Source: CAYQQU01 sp964419545
Lineage (GTDB): Bacteria; Bacteroidota; Bacteroidia; Chitinophagales; Saprospiraceae
NCBI GenBank assembly: GCA_964419545.1
Contig: CAYQQU010000014.1
Span: 1-64,000, forward strand
Length of the DNA: 64,000 nt
Direction of reading: 5' to 3'
The notes under the pieces were generated by a model that did no database searches, was not told where the DNA came from, and was given only the letters and a program-made list of their open reading frames with translations. Of this stretch, positions 51,449 through 59,704 are shown one piece after another. The translations under genes were made by a program, and so were the position numbers. Each line of letters begins with the position of its first letter. The first letter of the stretch is position 1.

Positions 51449-52273
51449 TCAGTTAGAAATACGGGCGCTGAATTCGAGTTGCGCTGCGGCATTGTTGACG
51501 CCGTCGAAGGCGTCGATGAATATGGTGAATTCGCCGGGCTGAACCGTAGCCGGGACCTCGCGGTCTACCGCAAATTCGTAGTCCTTGCCCGCCGTTTCCG
51601 GAAAAGCGAAAGGTTCATCCCAGGTAAAGAGGTTGCCCGAACTTTCGGAGCGATAGGTGAAAACCAACTTCCCGTTGCCGCCTTCGAATAAGGAAAAGTT
51701 GTCGGTCACCCGCCCCCGGAAAGTGATGGTCTCGCCTTTGTTCCAATTGAGCGAGCCGTTGCCGATGTTCGGCTCGTTGAGGGTCAGGACCGGCGGGATG
51801 GTATCGGTGTCGTTGAGCACCTTGATGCTGAAAAAAGACGCAAAGGGATCTTCGTTGCCGGCCTGGTCGATCACCTGGATCTGGAAATGGTAAGCGCCGG
51901 CGGTGACGTAATCCGGCACGGGGAGCCCGCGTTCGACGGTCTGTTCCAGGCCTTGCAGGTCCTGGATGTCTAGCACCGACCATTCTTCGGTCAGATCCTT
52001 ATGGCCGTGACAGTCGAAATTACTATGAATGTCGATCTTGTACTGGGAAAGTCCCTCATCGTCGGTGAAGCGGGCGCGGAAACGCAAGGTGTCGCCCGAG
52101 AGCACGTGAAAAACCGTCGGCTCCGTCGCTCCGCAAACCTCGTCGGCGGTGGGTTGTGGGGTAAAACTCAGAAATTCCACGGCGGGCGGCGTGTTATCCG
52201 GGCTGTCCTGTACGCATTGCGTAAAGAAAAGGACAAATCCCGCCAGCAATAGATTTAAACCCAATCGACTCAT
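51449..52273 (-). CDS. DUF4625-like lipoprotein
   Basis: 274 aa from the ATG at 52273 (MSRLGLNLLLAGFVLFFTQC, lipobox FTQC); the TTG frame to 52324 reads through an operator. Two beta-sandwich repeats: PPAVEFLSFTPQP ... DTLRFRARFTDDEGLSQYKI with DIHSNFDCHGH, and PPVLTLNEPN ... ETITFRGRVTDNFSLF. The first resembles the DUF4625 module of Bacteroidota lipoproteins, and its HSNFDCHGHK patch could bind metal. Shares a 69-bp divergent promoter region and an operator with the TonB receptor gene. Confidence 0.78.
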   Translation of the reverse strand: MSRLGLNLLLAGFVLFFTQCVQDSPDNTPPAVEFLSFTPQPTADEVCGATEPTVFHVLSGDTLRFRARFTDDEGLSQYKIDIHSNFDCHGHKDLTEEWSVLDIQDLQGLEQTVERGLPVPDYVTAGAYHFQIQVIDQAGNEDPFASFFSIKVLNDTDTIPPVLTLNEPNIGNGSLNWNKGETITFRGRVTDNFSLFEGGNGKLVFTYRSESSGNLFTWDEPFAFPETAGKDYEFAVDREVPATVQPGEFTIFIDAFDGVNNAAAQLEFSARISN

Positions 52274-52290
52274 TTTGGTGTTTTTGTTTG

Positions 52291-52298
52291 CAAAGATA
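52291..52298 (-). promoter_or_regulatory. Predicted -7 box of the DUF4625-like gene
   Basis: TATCTTTG on the minus strand, 18 bp before the start codon, fitting TAnnTTTG. The nearest TTTG upstream is 23 bp away, a little too far. The operator at 52309-52323 lies between the two. Confidence 0.45.
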
Positions 52299-52308
52299 AC
52301 GCTTATAG

Positions 52309-52323
52309 TGCAACGATGTTGCA
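52309..52323. promoter_or_regulatory. Operator palindrome 3 (TGCAAC-GAT-GTTGCA)
   Basis: 6-3-6 palindrome in the 69-bp divergent region between the DUF4625-like lipoprotein and the TonB receptor gene. It can repress both. Confidence 0.75.
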
Positions 52324-52342
52324 AATAAACTACTTTTACGGG

Positions 52343-54712
52343 ATGAAAGTCACCTCACGCCATTTGTTCTTTTTTTTCGTGCTGCTGCTCCCCGGCTGGG
52401 GCCGATCCCAGGTCAGCGGCCGGGTCACGGATAACTTAGGCGAGCCATTGATCGGCGCCACTGTACAACTATTGCCCGACTCCCAGGCCACCGCCACCGA
52501 TATCGACGGCCGGTATTTTTTCCCGAAAATTGCAACCGGAGAGCACACCCTGGCCGTCACCTACGTCGGCTTCCAAGCTCGGCGCCGCACCTTCGACTAC
52601 CGCCCGGGCGAGCCCCGCGAACTCAATTTCCAACTTAGCCCGACGGATGTCCTGCTCGACGCCGTCACCATCACCGAAGAGCATGCCAAGCAGGAAAACA
52701 CCCTGGCGACGGTGCACCTCTCAGAGCGTTACCTGGAACAGAACATCCAGGGCTCCTTCGCCAAATCGCTGGAAAAACTGCCCGGCCTCAGCACCATCAC
52801 CACCGGCCTGGGCATCGCCAAACCGGTCATCCGCGGGCTGTCCTTCAACCGGATCATCGTCAACCACAACGGCATCAAGCAGGAAGGCCAGCAGTGGGGC
52901 GCCGACCACGGCCTGGAGATCGACCAGTACGGAGTAGAACGCATCGAGATCATCAAAGGGCCGGCTTCCCTGCAATACGGCTCCGACGGGCTGGGCGGCG
53001 TGGTGAACATCATGCCGGGCAAGATCCCTCAGCCCGACGGCATTACGGGCAGTATCCAGGGCATTTACAAGACCAACAACCAGCACTACGGCGGCTCGGC
53101 CTATCTGGGCGTGAACGTCGACAACTATTTCCTCACCGCCCGCTACAGCCGGCAGGATTACGCCAGCTTCCGGGTGCCGGCGGATACTTTCGTGTATAAC
53201 GGCTTTGCGCTGCCCATCTTCGACAATACCCTGAAAAATACCGCCGGCGAAGAGGAAAACCTGAGCCTCAACCTGGGTTTCAAACGCGACTGGACCATCG
53301 CCCGGCTGGTGTATACGCATTACGACCTGGAGGCCGGCCTCTTCCCGGGCGCCATCGGCATCCCCCGCGCCTACGCCCTCAATCCCGTAGCCGACAACCG
53401 CGGCATCGGCGTGCCCAGCCAGGCAGTGACGCACCGAAAGGTATCCTACAGCCAGACCTTCTTTTTCGGCGACGACCACCTCGATTTTAACCTCGGCTAC
53501 CAGCACAACCACCGCCGGGAATTTTCTTTCCCCGAAAACCACAACCGCTTTTTCCTGGAAGACCCCAACGACCGGCTGGCCCTGGAGCTCATCCTGCAAA
53601 CCTGGTCGGCTAACCTCCATTACGAACACCACCCGCGACCGGGCTGGAAAAACGTCTTCGGCATTACCGCCCAGTACCAGGACAACCAGCGGGGCGGATT
53701 CGAATTCCTGATCCCCGACTTTACGACCCTGCGCAGCGGCCTCTTCGCCATCTCCGAGGTCGAATGGCGCGAAGACCTGAGTATCACGGGCGGCCTGCGC
53801 CTGGACTACGGCCGCAACCAGACCGTCGCCTTCGAGCAACCCTATTTCGACGGTCAGGGCAACATCCTCGACTATCAGGGCGCCGTCGCCACCGATAACG
53901 ACTTCTTCAACTTCTCCGGCTCGATCGGCCTCAACTACACCCTTTCGCCCGACCGCTGGTTCCTCAAGGCCAACCTGGGTAAAAGCTTCCGCGTGCCCTA
54001 CCCCAACGAAACCTCCTCCGACGGCGTGCACCACGGCAACTTCCGCCACGAACTCGGCACGCCGGACCTCCGGTCGGAACACGGCTACCAGGCCGACGCC
54101 AGCATCGACTGGAACCTGCCCCGCTTTCGCGGCAACCTGGCCGGGTACTTCAACTTCTTTCAGGATTTTATCTACCTGAACCCCACCGGGCGCTTCGTCT
54201 TCCGGCAGGACGCCGGCCAGACTTACCAGTACGTACAGAACGACGCCATCTACACCGGTTTCGAACTGGAGTGGGAATACCGGCTTTCGCAACGGTTTAC
54301 CTTGCGCAACAACGTAGAATACGTCTACAACATCAATCTCGATAACCGGCGACCGCTGCCCTTTACGCCGCCGCCTTCCGTACTCGCAGAATTCACTTAC
54401 CAACTGCCCCGGATCGCCATCCTGCAAGCGCTGGAATTGGCGGTGAGTAACCATTATTTTTTCGCCAAAACAGAAAATACGATCGCCCAATTCGAAGAAG
54501 AAACGCCCGCCTACAACCTGATCGACCTGTCGCTGAGCTTTGAATTAGCCGCCTGGAACCCCAACGCCCGCTTCAGCATCCAGGTGCAAAATCTGTTCGA
54601 CCTGCGCTACCTGAACCACCTGAGCCGCTACCGCATCATCAACGTGCCGGAGCAGGGGCGCAACGTGGTTTTTTCGGTGAAAATCCCGTTTTCGACAGGC
54701 TGGCGGAAATAA
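52343..54712 (+). CDS. TonB-dependent receptor, probable metal uptake
   Basis: 789 aa from the ATG at 52343 (MKVTSRHLFFFFVLLLPGWG); an ATG at 52316 lies inside the operator. Signal peptide, a carboxypeptidase-regulatory-like domain (about 22-100: SGRVTDNLGEPLIGATVQLL), a plug (about 120-240: LEKLPGLSTITTGLGIAKPV, then VERIEIIKGPASLQYGSDGL) and a 22-strand barrel ending in a C-terminal strand NVVFSVKIPFSTGW. The plug stretch NGIKQEGQQWGADHGLEIDQ resembles zinc-receptor (ZnuD-type) plugs in placing a HG/EID pair, but is not proof. TonB receptors import metals or metal chelates. Divergent from the DUF4625-like gene with the shared operator. Confidence 0.9.
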   Translation: MKVTSRHLFFFFVLLLPGWGRSQVSGRVTDNLGEPLIGATVQLLPDSQATATDIDGRYFFPKIATGEHTLAVTYVGFQARRRTFDYRPGEPRELNFQLSPTDVLLDAVTITEEHAKQENTLATVHLSERYLEQNIQGSFAKSLEKLPGLSTITTGLGIAKPVIRGLSFNRIIVNHNGIKQEGQQWGADHGLEIDQYGVERIEIIKGPASLQYGSDGLGGVVNIMPGKIPQPDGITGSIQGIYKTNNQHYGGSAYLGVNVDNYFLTARYSRQDYASFRVPADTFVYNGFALPIFDNTLKNTAGEEENLSLNLGFKRDWTIARLVYTHYDLEAGLFPGAIGIPRAYALNPVADNRGIGVPSQAVTHRKVSYSQTFFFGDDHLDFNLGYQHNHRREFSFPENHNRFFLEDPNDRLALELILQTWSANLHYEHHPRPGWKNVFGITAQYQDNQRGGFEFLIPDFTTLRSGLFAISEVEWREDLSITGGLRLDYGRNQTVAFEQPYFDGQGNILDYQGAVATDNDFFNFSGSIGLNYTLSPDRWFLKANLGKSFRVPYPNETSSDGVHHGNFRHELGTPDLRSEHGYQADASIDWNLPRFRGNLAGYFNFFQDFIYLNPTGRFVFRQDAGQTYQYVQNDAIYTGFELEWEYRLSQRFTLRNNVEYVYNINLDNRRPLPFTPPPSVLAEFTYQLPRIAILQALELAVSNHYFFAKTENTIAQFEEETPAYNLIDLSLSFELAAWNPNARFSIQVQNLFDLRYLNHLSRYRIINVPEQGRNVVFSVKIPFSTGWRK

Positions 54713-54761
54713 GACAGATGATGGCGAGGTCGTTTCAGAAGATACTTTTGGCAAGCCTCGC

Positions 54762-54794
54762 AAAAAAAAAGGGAGATGAAATACACCATCTCCC
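54762..54794 (-). terminator. Terminator of the minus-strand lipoprotein gene
   Basis: On the minus strand, stem GGGAGATG, 8-nt loop, CATCTCCC, then nine T. It ends the transcript of 54822-55235 just before the convergent TonB receptor gene. Confidence 0.9.
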
Positions 54795-54821
54795 GAAACT
54801 CATCCTAAAAATAAAAGTTGA

Positions 54822-55235
54822 TCAAATGGAGAATTCGACGTCTGCGAATTCCTTTTCGTTACAATCGTGATCGATGCAGGCCTCCACTTCCATGTGGAAT
54901 TCCGTGCCGGCCGGATAGCTCGACAGATCGATGTCTTCTTCAAAGATGATCTTCTGGTCGTGCTCGTGCTTGTCCCATTCGAAAGCGACGTCACTGACAT
55001 CCCCTTCTTTGTGGATCAGGATCTCGACGTTGTGGTTTTCGTCGGTAGCTTCAAATTCGACGTGCACGTGCACCATAGTAGCGTCGGCCATGACTTCCCC
55101 GTCCGCCGGTTCCAGGATGTTGATGGTAATTTGATTGCCCATCGACGTTTCGTCATCATCATCGCTACAGCCGGTGAAGAAAACGGTTGCGGTTGCAGCG
55201 GCCAGCAAAAAGGCTAAAAAAGTAAAACGTTTCAT
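54822..55235 (-). CDS. His/Asp-rich lipoprotein, DUF4625-like
   Basis: 137 aa. Lipoprotein signal with lipobox FTGC, then an acidic DDDDE linker. One beta-sandwich domain carries dense metal-type residues: ATMVHVHVEFEATDENHN, EWDKHEHDQK, EFHMEVEACIDHDC. It resembles the first repeat of the DUF4625-like protein at 51449-52273. Two operator palindromes bracket its promoter, so it should be induced with the ABC operon and the TonB receptor. A role as a periplasmic or surface metal carrier is inference. Confidence 0.75.
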   Translation of the reverse strand: MKRFTFLAFLLAAATATVFFTGCSDDDDETSMGNQITINILEPADGEVMADATMVHVHVEFEATDENHNVEILIHKEGDVSDVAFEWDKHEHDQKIIFEEDIDLSSYPAGTEFHMEVEACIDHDCNEKEFADVEFSI

Positions 55236-55250
55236 TGTTATGTTCTTTTA

Positions 55251-55265
55251 TGCAACAATATTGCA
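55251..55265. promoter_or_regulatory. Operator palindrome 4 (TGCAA-CAATA-TTGCA)
   Basis: Weaker copy (5-5-5). It abuts the -7 box of the lipoprotein promoter at 55264-55271 and covers its start site. Confidence 0.65.
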
Positions 55266-55271
55266 AATATA
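55264..55271 (-). promoter_or_regulatory. Predicted -7 box of the His/Asp-rich lipoprotein gene
   Basis: TATATTTG on the minus strand, matching TAnnTTTG. The -33 position falls in TTTTTCGC (55292-55296), a poor match. Confidence 0.5.
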
Positions 55272-55278
55272 GTAAACT

Positions 55279-55293
55279 TGCAACATCGTTGCG
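55279..55293. promoter_or_regulatory. Operator palindrome 5 (TGCAAC-ATC-GTTGCG)
   Basis: Near-perfect 6-3-6 copy between the -7 and -33 positions of the lipoprotein promoter. It may also serve the plus-strand lipoprotein gene at 55406. Confidence 0.7.
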
Positions 55294-55405
55294 AAAAAGA
55301 TTGAATTTTTGTCTGCAAACCGGTATTGCGAAGGGGAGAGGCAGGATTTTTCGGAGGGATGTTTTAAATTAGTTTGCCGAAACAACCTAAAATGATGACG
55401 TACCC

Positions 55406-55948
55406 ATGCCCAACGACCTGCTCCAACCCTGTCGCCTTTTCCTCCTGGCCGGCCTCCTCGGCCTGAGCCTGGCCAGCGGCTGCGCCGACGATGACGGGCC
55501 GAGCAGCAACAAGCGCGTCACCACGGTGGTGCTGATCGTGGAGGGCGACGACCAGCAAGTCAGCCTGTACACGGCGCGCGATCTGGATACCGATGCGCCG
55601 GAGATCGAGCCTGTCGCCCTGCGGCCCGACCGCCGCTATGAGTTGCGCCTTTCGTTTCTGGAAGAACAAGGCGGGGACGTCACCGTGCTCACCACTGCGG
55701 TCACCGACCAGCCCGACGACCACCTGGTGTGCTTCGAGACGACGGGCGATCTGCCCCTCCCTATACCGCTGGACGAAGATACCGCCGGCCGGCCGCTGGG
55801 GCTCGTAAGCGAACTCCTCACCAATGGCCCCGGAGCGGGCGACCTGCGCGTCCAGCTGCGCTTTTTACCCGATAAAAACGCGGCGACGCCCTGCACCTCC
55901 GGCGCGGTGGATGTGGATTTGACTTTTGAGGTGACGGTGGGGAACTGA
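55406..55948 (+). CDS. Lipoprotein, hypothetical
   Basis: 180 aa. Lipoprotein signal (LFLLAGLLGLSLASGC), then acidic DDDG. The mature part is beta-rich (VTTVVLIVEGDDQQVSLYTA, RRYELRLSFLEEQGGDV, LRVQLRFLPDKNAAT). No family recognised. It is 170 bp from the His/Asp-rich lipoprotein gene and divergent from it, with two operator palindromes in the gap, so it may belong to the same regulon. Short acidic lipoproteins of this kind are common beside TonB receptor genes in Bacteroidota. Confidence 0.75.
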   Translation: MPNDLLQPCRLFLLAGLLGLSLASGCADDDGPSSNKRVTTVVLIVEGDDQQVSLYTARDLDTDAPEIEPVALRPDRRYELRLSFLEEQGGDVTVLTTAVTDQPDDHLVCFETTGDLPLPIPLDEDTAGRPLGLVSELLTNGPGAGDLRVQLRFLPDKNAATPCTSGAVDVDLTFEVTVGN

Positions 55949-56002
55949 CCCGGATTATTCAGGGGTTCTTCGCAATAGGTGAATCGATGAATAATCCGGG
56001 TC
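55947..56002. repeat. REP-like palindromic repeat (CCCGGATTATTCA family)
   Basis: Perfect 15-bp inverted repeat: GACCCGGATTATTCA (55947-55961) and TGAATAATCCGGGTC (55988-56002). Its centre is GGGGTTCTTCGCAATAGG, similar to the element at 10749-10856. It starts at the stop codon of the lipoprotein gene, so it may also act as a terminator. Confidence 0.85.
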
Positions 56003-56111
56003 AATCCCCGTGGTTAATAGCTTTCCTCATTTCTCATTACACCTTTTTTCTATTCTCCTCTTTTTCGGTATCTTTTCCGGATAAACGTATGAAAAAACGC
56101 AACACAGCAGC

Positions 56112-59100
56112 ATGAAATCCACTCTGACCTTAATCCTTTGCCTGCTGGGCGCTATCCTCTTCGCCCAGGAATCCGAAAATGACAACCGCTTTACGGAAGC
56201 GACTTTTGAGGGCCTCGCCCTGCGCCACATCGGCCCCGCCTTTATGTCGGGCCGCATCGCCGACATCGCCATCCACCCGGAAGACGACAACGTCTGGTAC
56301 GTTGCCGTCGGCTCGGGCGGCGTCTGGAAGACCACCAATGCCGGGGTGACCTGGACGCCCGTCTTCGACGAGCAGCCCGTCTATTCCATCGGCTGCGTGA
56401 CCATCGACCCGAATAATCCGCATACCGTATGGGTCGGTACGGGCGAGAACGTCGGCGGCCGCCACGTCGGCTTCGGCGACGGCGTCTACCGCAGCACCGA
56501 CGGCGGCCAAAACTGGGAAAACCTGGGTCTGAAAAAGTCGGAACACATCTCCAGGATCATCGTTCATCCCGAAAACCCGGACATCGTCTGGGTAGCCGCC
56601 CAGGGGCCGCTCTGGACCAAAGGGGGGGAACGCGGCTTGTACAAGACCACCGACGGCGGCCGAAATTGGAAAAAAGTACTCGGCGATGAGGAGTGGGTGG
56701 GCGTCACCGACATCGTCATGGACCCGCGCGATCCCGACCGCCTCTACGCCGCTGCCTGGCAGCGCCACCGCACCGTAGCCGCCTATATGGGCGGCGGCCC
56801 CGGCACGGGCCTTCACCGCAGCACCGACGGCGGCGAGACCTGGGAAGAACTGACCGAAGGCCTGCCCGAATCGGATATGGGCAAGATCGGCCTGGCCATC
56901 TCGCCGCAGCAGCCCGACGTACTCTACGCCGCCATCGAGCTGGACCGCCGCACCGGCGCCGTCTACCGCTCCACCGACCGGGGATCGACCTGGGAAAAGC
57001 GCTCCGACGCCGTCTCGGGCGCCACCGGGCCTCACTACTACCAGGAGCTGTACGCTTCGCCGCACCAGTTTGACCGCCTGTACCTCATGGACGTCCGCAT
57101 CCAGGTGTCGGATGACGGCGGCAAGACCTTCCGGCGGCTGCAGGAAGAACACAAACACTCCGACAACCACGCCATGGCTTTCCGCAGTGACGATCCCGAC
57201 TACCTGCTGGTCGGCACCGACGGCGGCCTTTACGAAAGCTTCGACCTGGCCCGGAACTGGCGCTTCTTCGACAACCTGCCGCTCACCCAGTTCTACAAAA
57301 TCGCCGTCGACGATAGCGAGCCGTTCTACAACATCTACGGCGGCACCCAGGACAATAGCACCCAGGGCGGCCCCTCGCGCACCGATAACGTGCACGGCAT
57401 CCAGAATTCCGACTGGCGGGTGGTGCTCGACTGGGACGGCCATCAGCCCGCCACCGAGCCCGGCAATCCCGATATCCTCTACGCCGAACGCCAGGAAGGT
57501 ACGCTCTCGCGCGTCGACCTGACCACCGGCGAAGTCGTCGACATCCAGCCGCAGCCCGGCCCCGGCGAGCCCTACGAGCGCTTCAACTGGGACTCGCCCA
57601 TCCTGGTAAGCCCGCACCAACCCACCCGCATCTACTTCGCCTCCCAGCGCGTCTGGCGCTCCGACAACCGCGGCGACAGCTGGACGGCTATCTCGGACGA
57701 CCTGACGCGCAACCAGGAGCGGTTCGAACTGCCCATTATGGGCGAAACCCAGAGCTGGGACGCCGCCTGGGACGTCTCCGCCATGTCGAATTACAACACC
57801 ATCACCTCCCTGGCCGAATCGCCCCTACAGGAAGGCCTGATCTACGCCGGCACTGACGACGGCATCATCCAGGTCACCGAAAACGGCGGCGAAGCATGGC
57901 GCAAGATCGAAGTAGGCACGCTGCCGGGCGTCCCCAAGACGGCCTTCGTCAACGACATCAAAGCCGACCTGCACGACGCCAATACCGTCTACGTCGCACT
58001 TGACAACCACAAATACGGCGATTACCAGCCGTATCTGCTGAAGAGCACCGACCGCGGCCGCACCTGGCAATCCATTACCGGCAACCTGCCGGAAAAAAAC
58101 CTGGTGTGGCGGATGGTCCAGGACCACGTCAAACCCAATCTGCTGTTCGCCGGCGCCGAGTTTGGCATTTACTTCACCGTCGACGGCGGCGAGCGCTGGA
58201 CCAAATTGACGGGCGGCGTACCAACCATCTCCTTCCGCGACCTGGCCATCCACCGGCGGGAGAATGACCTGATCGGCGCCTCCTTTGGTCGCAGCATTTA
58301 TATCCTCGATGATTATTCCGCCCTGCGCGAAGTGTCGGAAGCCAAGCTCGCCGAAGCGGCCGCCCTTTACCCCATCCGCGACGCCTGGTGGTATTTCCCG
58401 CGCCCGCACCTCAGCTTCGACGAGGTAAAAGGCGATCAGGGAGCCTCGCATTACGTAGCGCCGAACCCGCCCTTCGGCGCCGTCTTCACCTATCACCTCC
58501 GGGAAACATTGAAGACCCGGAAAGAAGTACGCCGGGAAAGCGAAAAAGAACGACGCGAAGCCGGCGAGGCCGTCACCTTCCCGGGCTGGGAAGCCGTCGA
58601 GGCCGAACGCCGGGAAAGCGACCCCAAGATCTGGCTAACGGTCAAAGATGACGACGGCCAGGTGGTGCGCCGCCTGGAAGGTCCCGTTGCCGCCGGCTTC
58701 CACCGGGTAGCCTGGGACCTGTGCTACCCGGCGCCCACCGCCCTGCGCCTGGAGCAGGACACCGACGAAGGCGATGAAGAACCCACCGGGCTGATGGCGG
58801 CGCCGGGCGAATACACCGTCACCTTGTCGCAGGAAGTCGGCGGCGAGGTCACCGAGTTGTGCGCGCCCCGCGCATTCTCCGTAAAGCGGCTGTACAAAGG
58901 CGCGCTGGCCGGCGCCGGGCCGGAAGCTGTCGCCGCCTTCTGGCGGTCGTACGAAGACGCGGTGCGCCAGGCCTCGGCCGTCGGCTTGTCGCTGAACCAC
59001 GCCATGGAACAACTCGGCGCCATGCAGACCGCCCTCGCCCGCTCGGGCGCGCCCGCCGGCGCTATGGACGAGCGCCTGCACGCCCTGCGCACCACCTTGC

Positions 59101-59390
59101 TTGACATCGACGAACAACTCAACGGCAAGCGCTCGCGCCAGGAACCCGGCGAAAAGACGAAGCCCACGGTGGGCCAACGCCTCTTTGCCGTAAGCCGCGG
59201 CGTGGGTCGCTCTACTTACGGCCCGACGCCCACCCACCGGCAAAGCCTGGAAATCGCCACCACCGAACTGGCCGGGATCAAACAGAAAATGGAAAGCGCC
59301 CGGGCCGAAATGCGCAGTATTTCGGAAGCGTTGATGGCGGCCGGTGCGCCGTGGATCGAAGGACAAGTGCTGCCGAGGAGGAAAAAGTGA
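56112..59390 (+). CDS. Sortilin/VPS10-like beta-propeller protein, paralogue 2
   Basis: 1092 aa. Signal peptide (MKSTLTLILCLLGAILFAQ). The body repeats the pattern of the 38918-42238 protein: LRHIGPAFMSGRIADIAIHP, GSGGVWKTTNAGVTW, STDGGQNWENLG, TTDGGRNWKKV, STDGGETWEEL, STDRGSTWEKR, SDDGGKTFRRL, STDRGRTWQSI. About 50 Asp-box-type segments give a ten-bladed sortilin propeller. The C-terminal 300 residues hold a beta domain (LTVKDDDGQVVRRLEGPVAAG) and a helical tail. Two such genes 15 kb apart suggest duplication. Probably surface or periplasmic; role unknown. Confidence 0.85.
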   Translation: MKSTLTLILCLLGAILFAQESENDNRFTEATFEGLALRHIGPAFMSGRIADIAIHPEDDNVWYVAVGSGGVWKTTNAGVTWTPVFDEQPVYSIGCVTIDPNNPHTVWVGTGENVGGRHVGFGDGVYRSTDGGQNWENLGLKKSEHISRIIVHPENPDIVWVAAQGPLWTKGGERGLYKTTDGGRNWKKVLGDEEWVGVTDIVMDPRDPDRLYAAAWQRHRTVAAYMGGGPGTGLHRSTDGGETWEELTEGLPESDMGKIGLAISPQQPDVLYAAIELDRRTGAVYRSTDRGSTWEKRSDAVSGATGPHYYQELYASPHQFDRLYLMDVRIQVSDDGGKTFRRLQEEHKHSDNHAMAFRSDDPDYLLVGTDGGLYESFDLARNWRFFDNLPLTQFYKIAVDDSEPFYNIYGGTQDNSTQGGPSRTDNVHGIQNSDWRVVLDWDGHQPATEPGNPDILYAERQEGTLSRVDLTTGEVVDIQPQPGPGEPYERFNWDSPILVSPHQPTRIYFASQRVWRSDNRGDSWTAISDDLTRNQERFELPIMGETQSWDAAWDVSAMSNYNTITSLAESPLQEGLIYAGTDDGIIQVTENGGEAWRKIEVGTLPGVPKTAFVNDIKADLHDANTVYVALDNHKYGDYQPYLLKSTDRGRTWQSITGNLPEKNLVWRMVQDHVKPNLLFAGAEFGIYFTVDGGERWTKLTGGVPTISFRDLAIHRRENDLIGASFGRSIYILDDYSALREVSEAKLAEAAALYPIRDAWWYFPRPHLSFDEVKGDQGASHYVAPNPPFGAVFTYHLRETLKTRKEVRRESEKERREAGEAVTFPGWEAVEAERRESDPKIWLTVKDDDGQVVRRLEGPVAAGFHRVAWDLCYPAPTALRLEQDTDEGDEEPTGLMAAPGEYTVTLSQEVGGEVTELCAPRAFSVKRLYKGALAGAGPEAVAAFWRSYEDAVRQASAVGLSLNHAMEQLGAMQTALARSGAPAGAMDERLHALRTTLLDIDEQLNGKRSRQEPGEKTKPTVGQRLFAVSRGVGRSTYGPTPTHRQSLEIATTELAGIKQKMESARAEMRSISEALMAAGAPWIEGQVLPRRKK

Positions 59391-59448
59391 ACCGGATATT
59401 GTATCCAAAGCTCTTTACCGTTGAGCTAATGAAAAAAGCTGCCTGCAC

Positions 59449-59625
59449 ATGAACGCCTACGGGGGGCGAAGACGACTATTTCGGGAAAGTGCCGGAAAGC
59501 CGCCGCAAAACTTTTCTTTCAGCAGCATCGGCCACAAAACAATGGGGCTGGAAGCGGCTTTGCAAGCCAAGCTGGACGATCTGGCGGCTTCCTTCGGTAT
59601 TTCTCTGAAGCGGAAAACCTGTTGA
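59449..59625 (+). CDS. Small ORF, uncertain
   Basis: 58 aa (MNAYGGRRRLF ... LEAALQAKLDDLAASFGISL). The helical C-terminal stretch has an amphipathic pattern, but there is no family match, no partner gene and only about 60 bp from the previous stop. The gap holds no other candidate. Listed with low confidence. Confidence 0.2.
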   Translation: MNAYGGRRRLFRESAGKPPQNFSFSSIGHKTMGLEAALQAKLDDLAASFGISLKRKTC

Positions 59626-59660
59626 TTTGCAACAGAAGCAAGCTTCAAACATGCTTTTAC
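59624..59660. repeat. 37-bp repeat, distant copy of 20551-20587
   Basis: Matches the 3' flank of the Rpn-type gene at 33 of 37 positions. The rest of 59391-59704 has no supported gene apart from the doubtful small ORF. This may be a scar left by loss of an Rpn-type gene. Confidence 0.7.
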
Positions 59661-59704
59661 ATTATTCCGTTCTAAAATGGGGTCACGAGCACATCCCGCC
59701 CATA

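Noticed and set aside
52316..52342. Earlier start of the TonB receptor (MLQINYFYG)
   Set aside because: It would begin inside operator 3 and precede the signal peptide; the ATG at 52343 is better.
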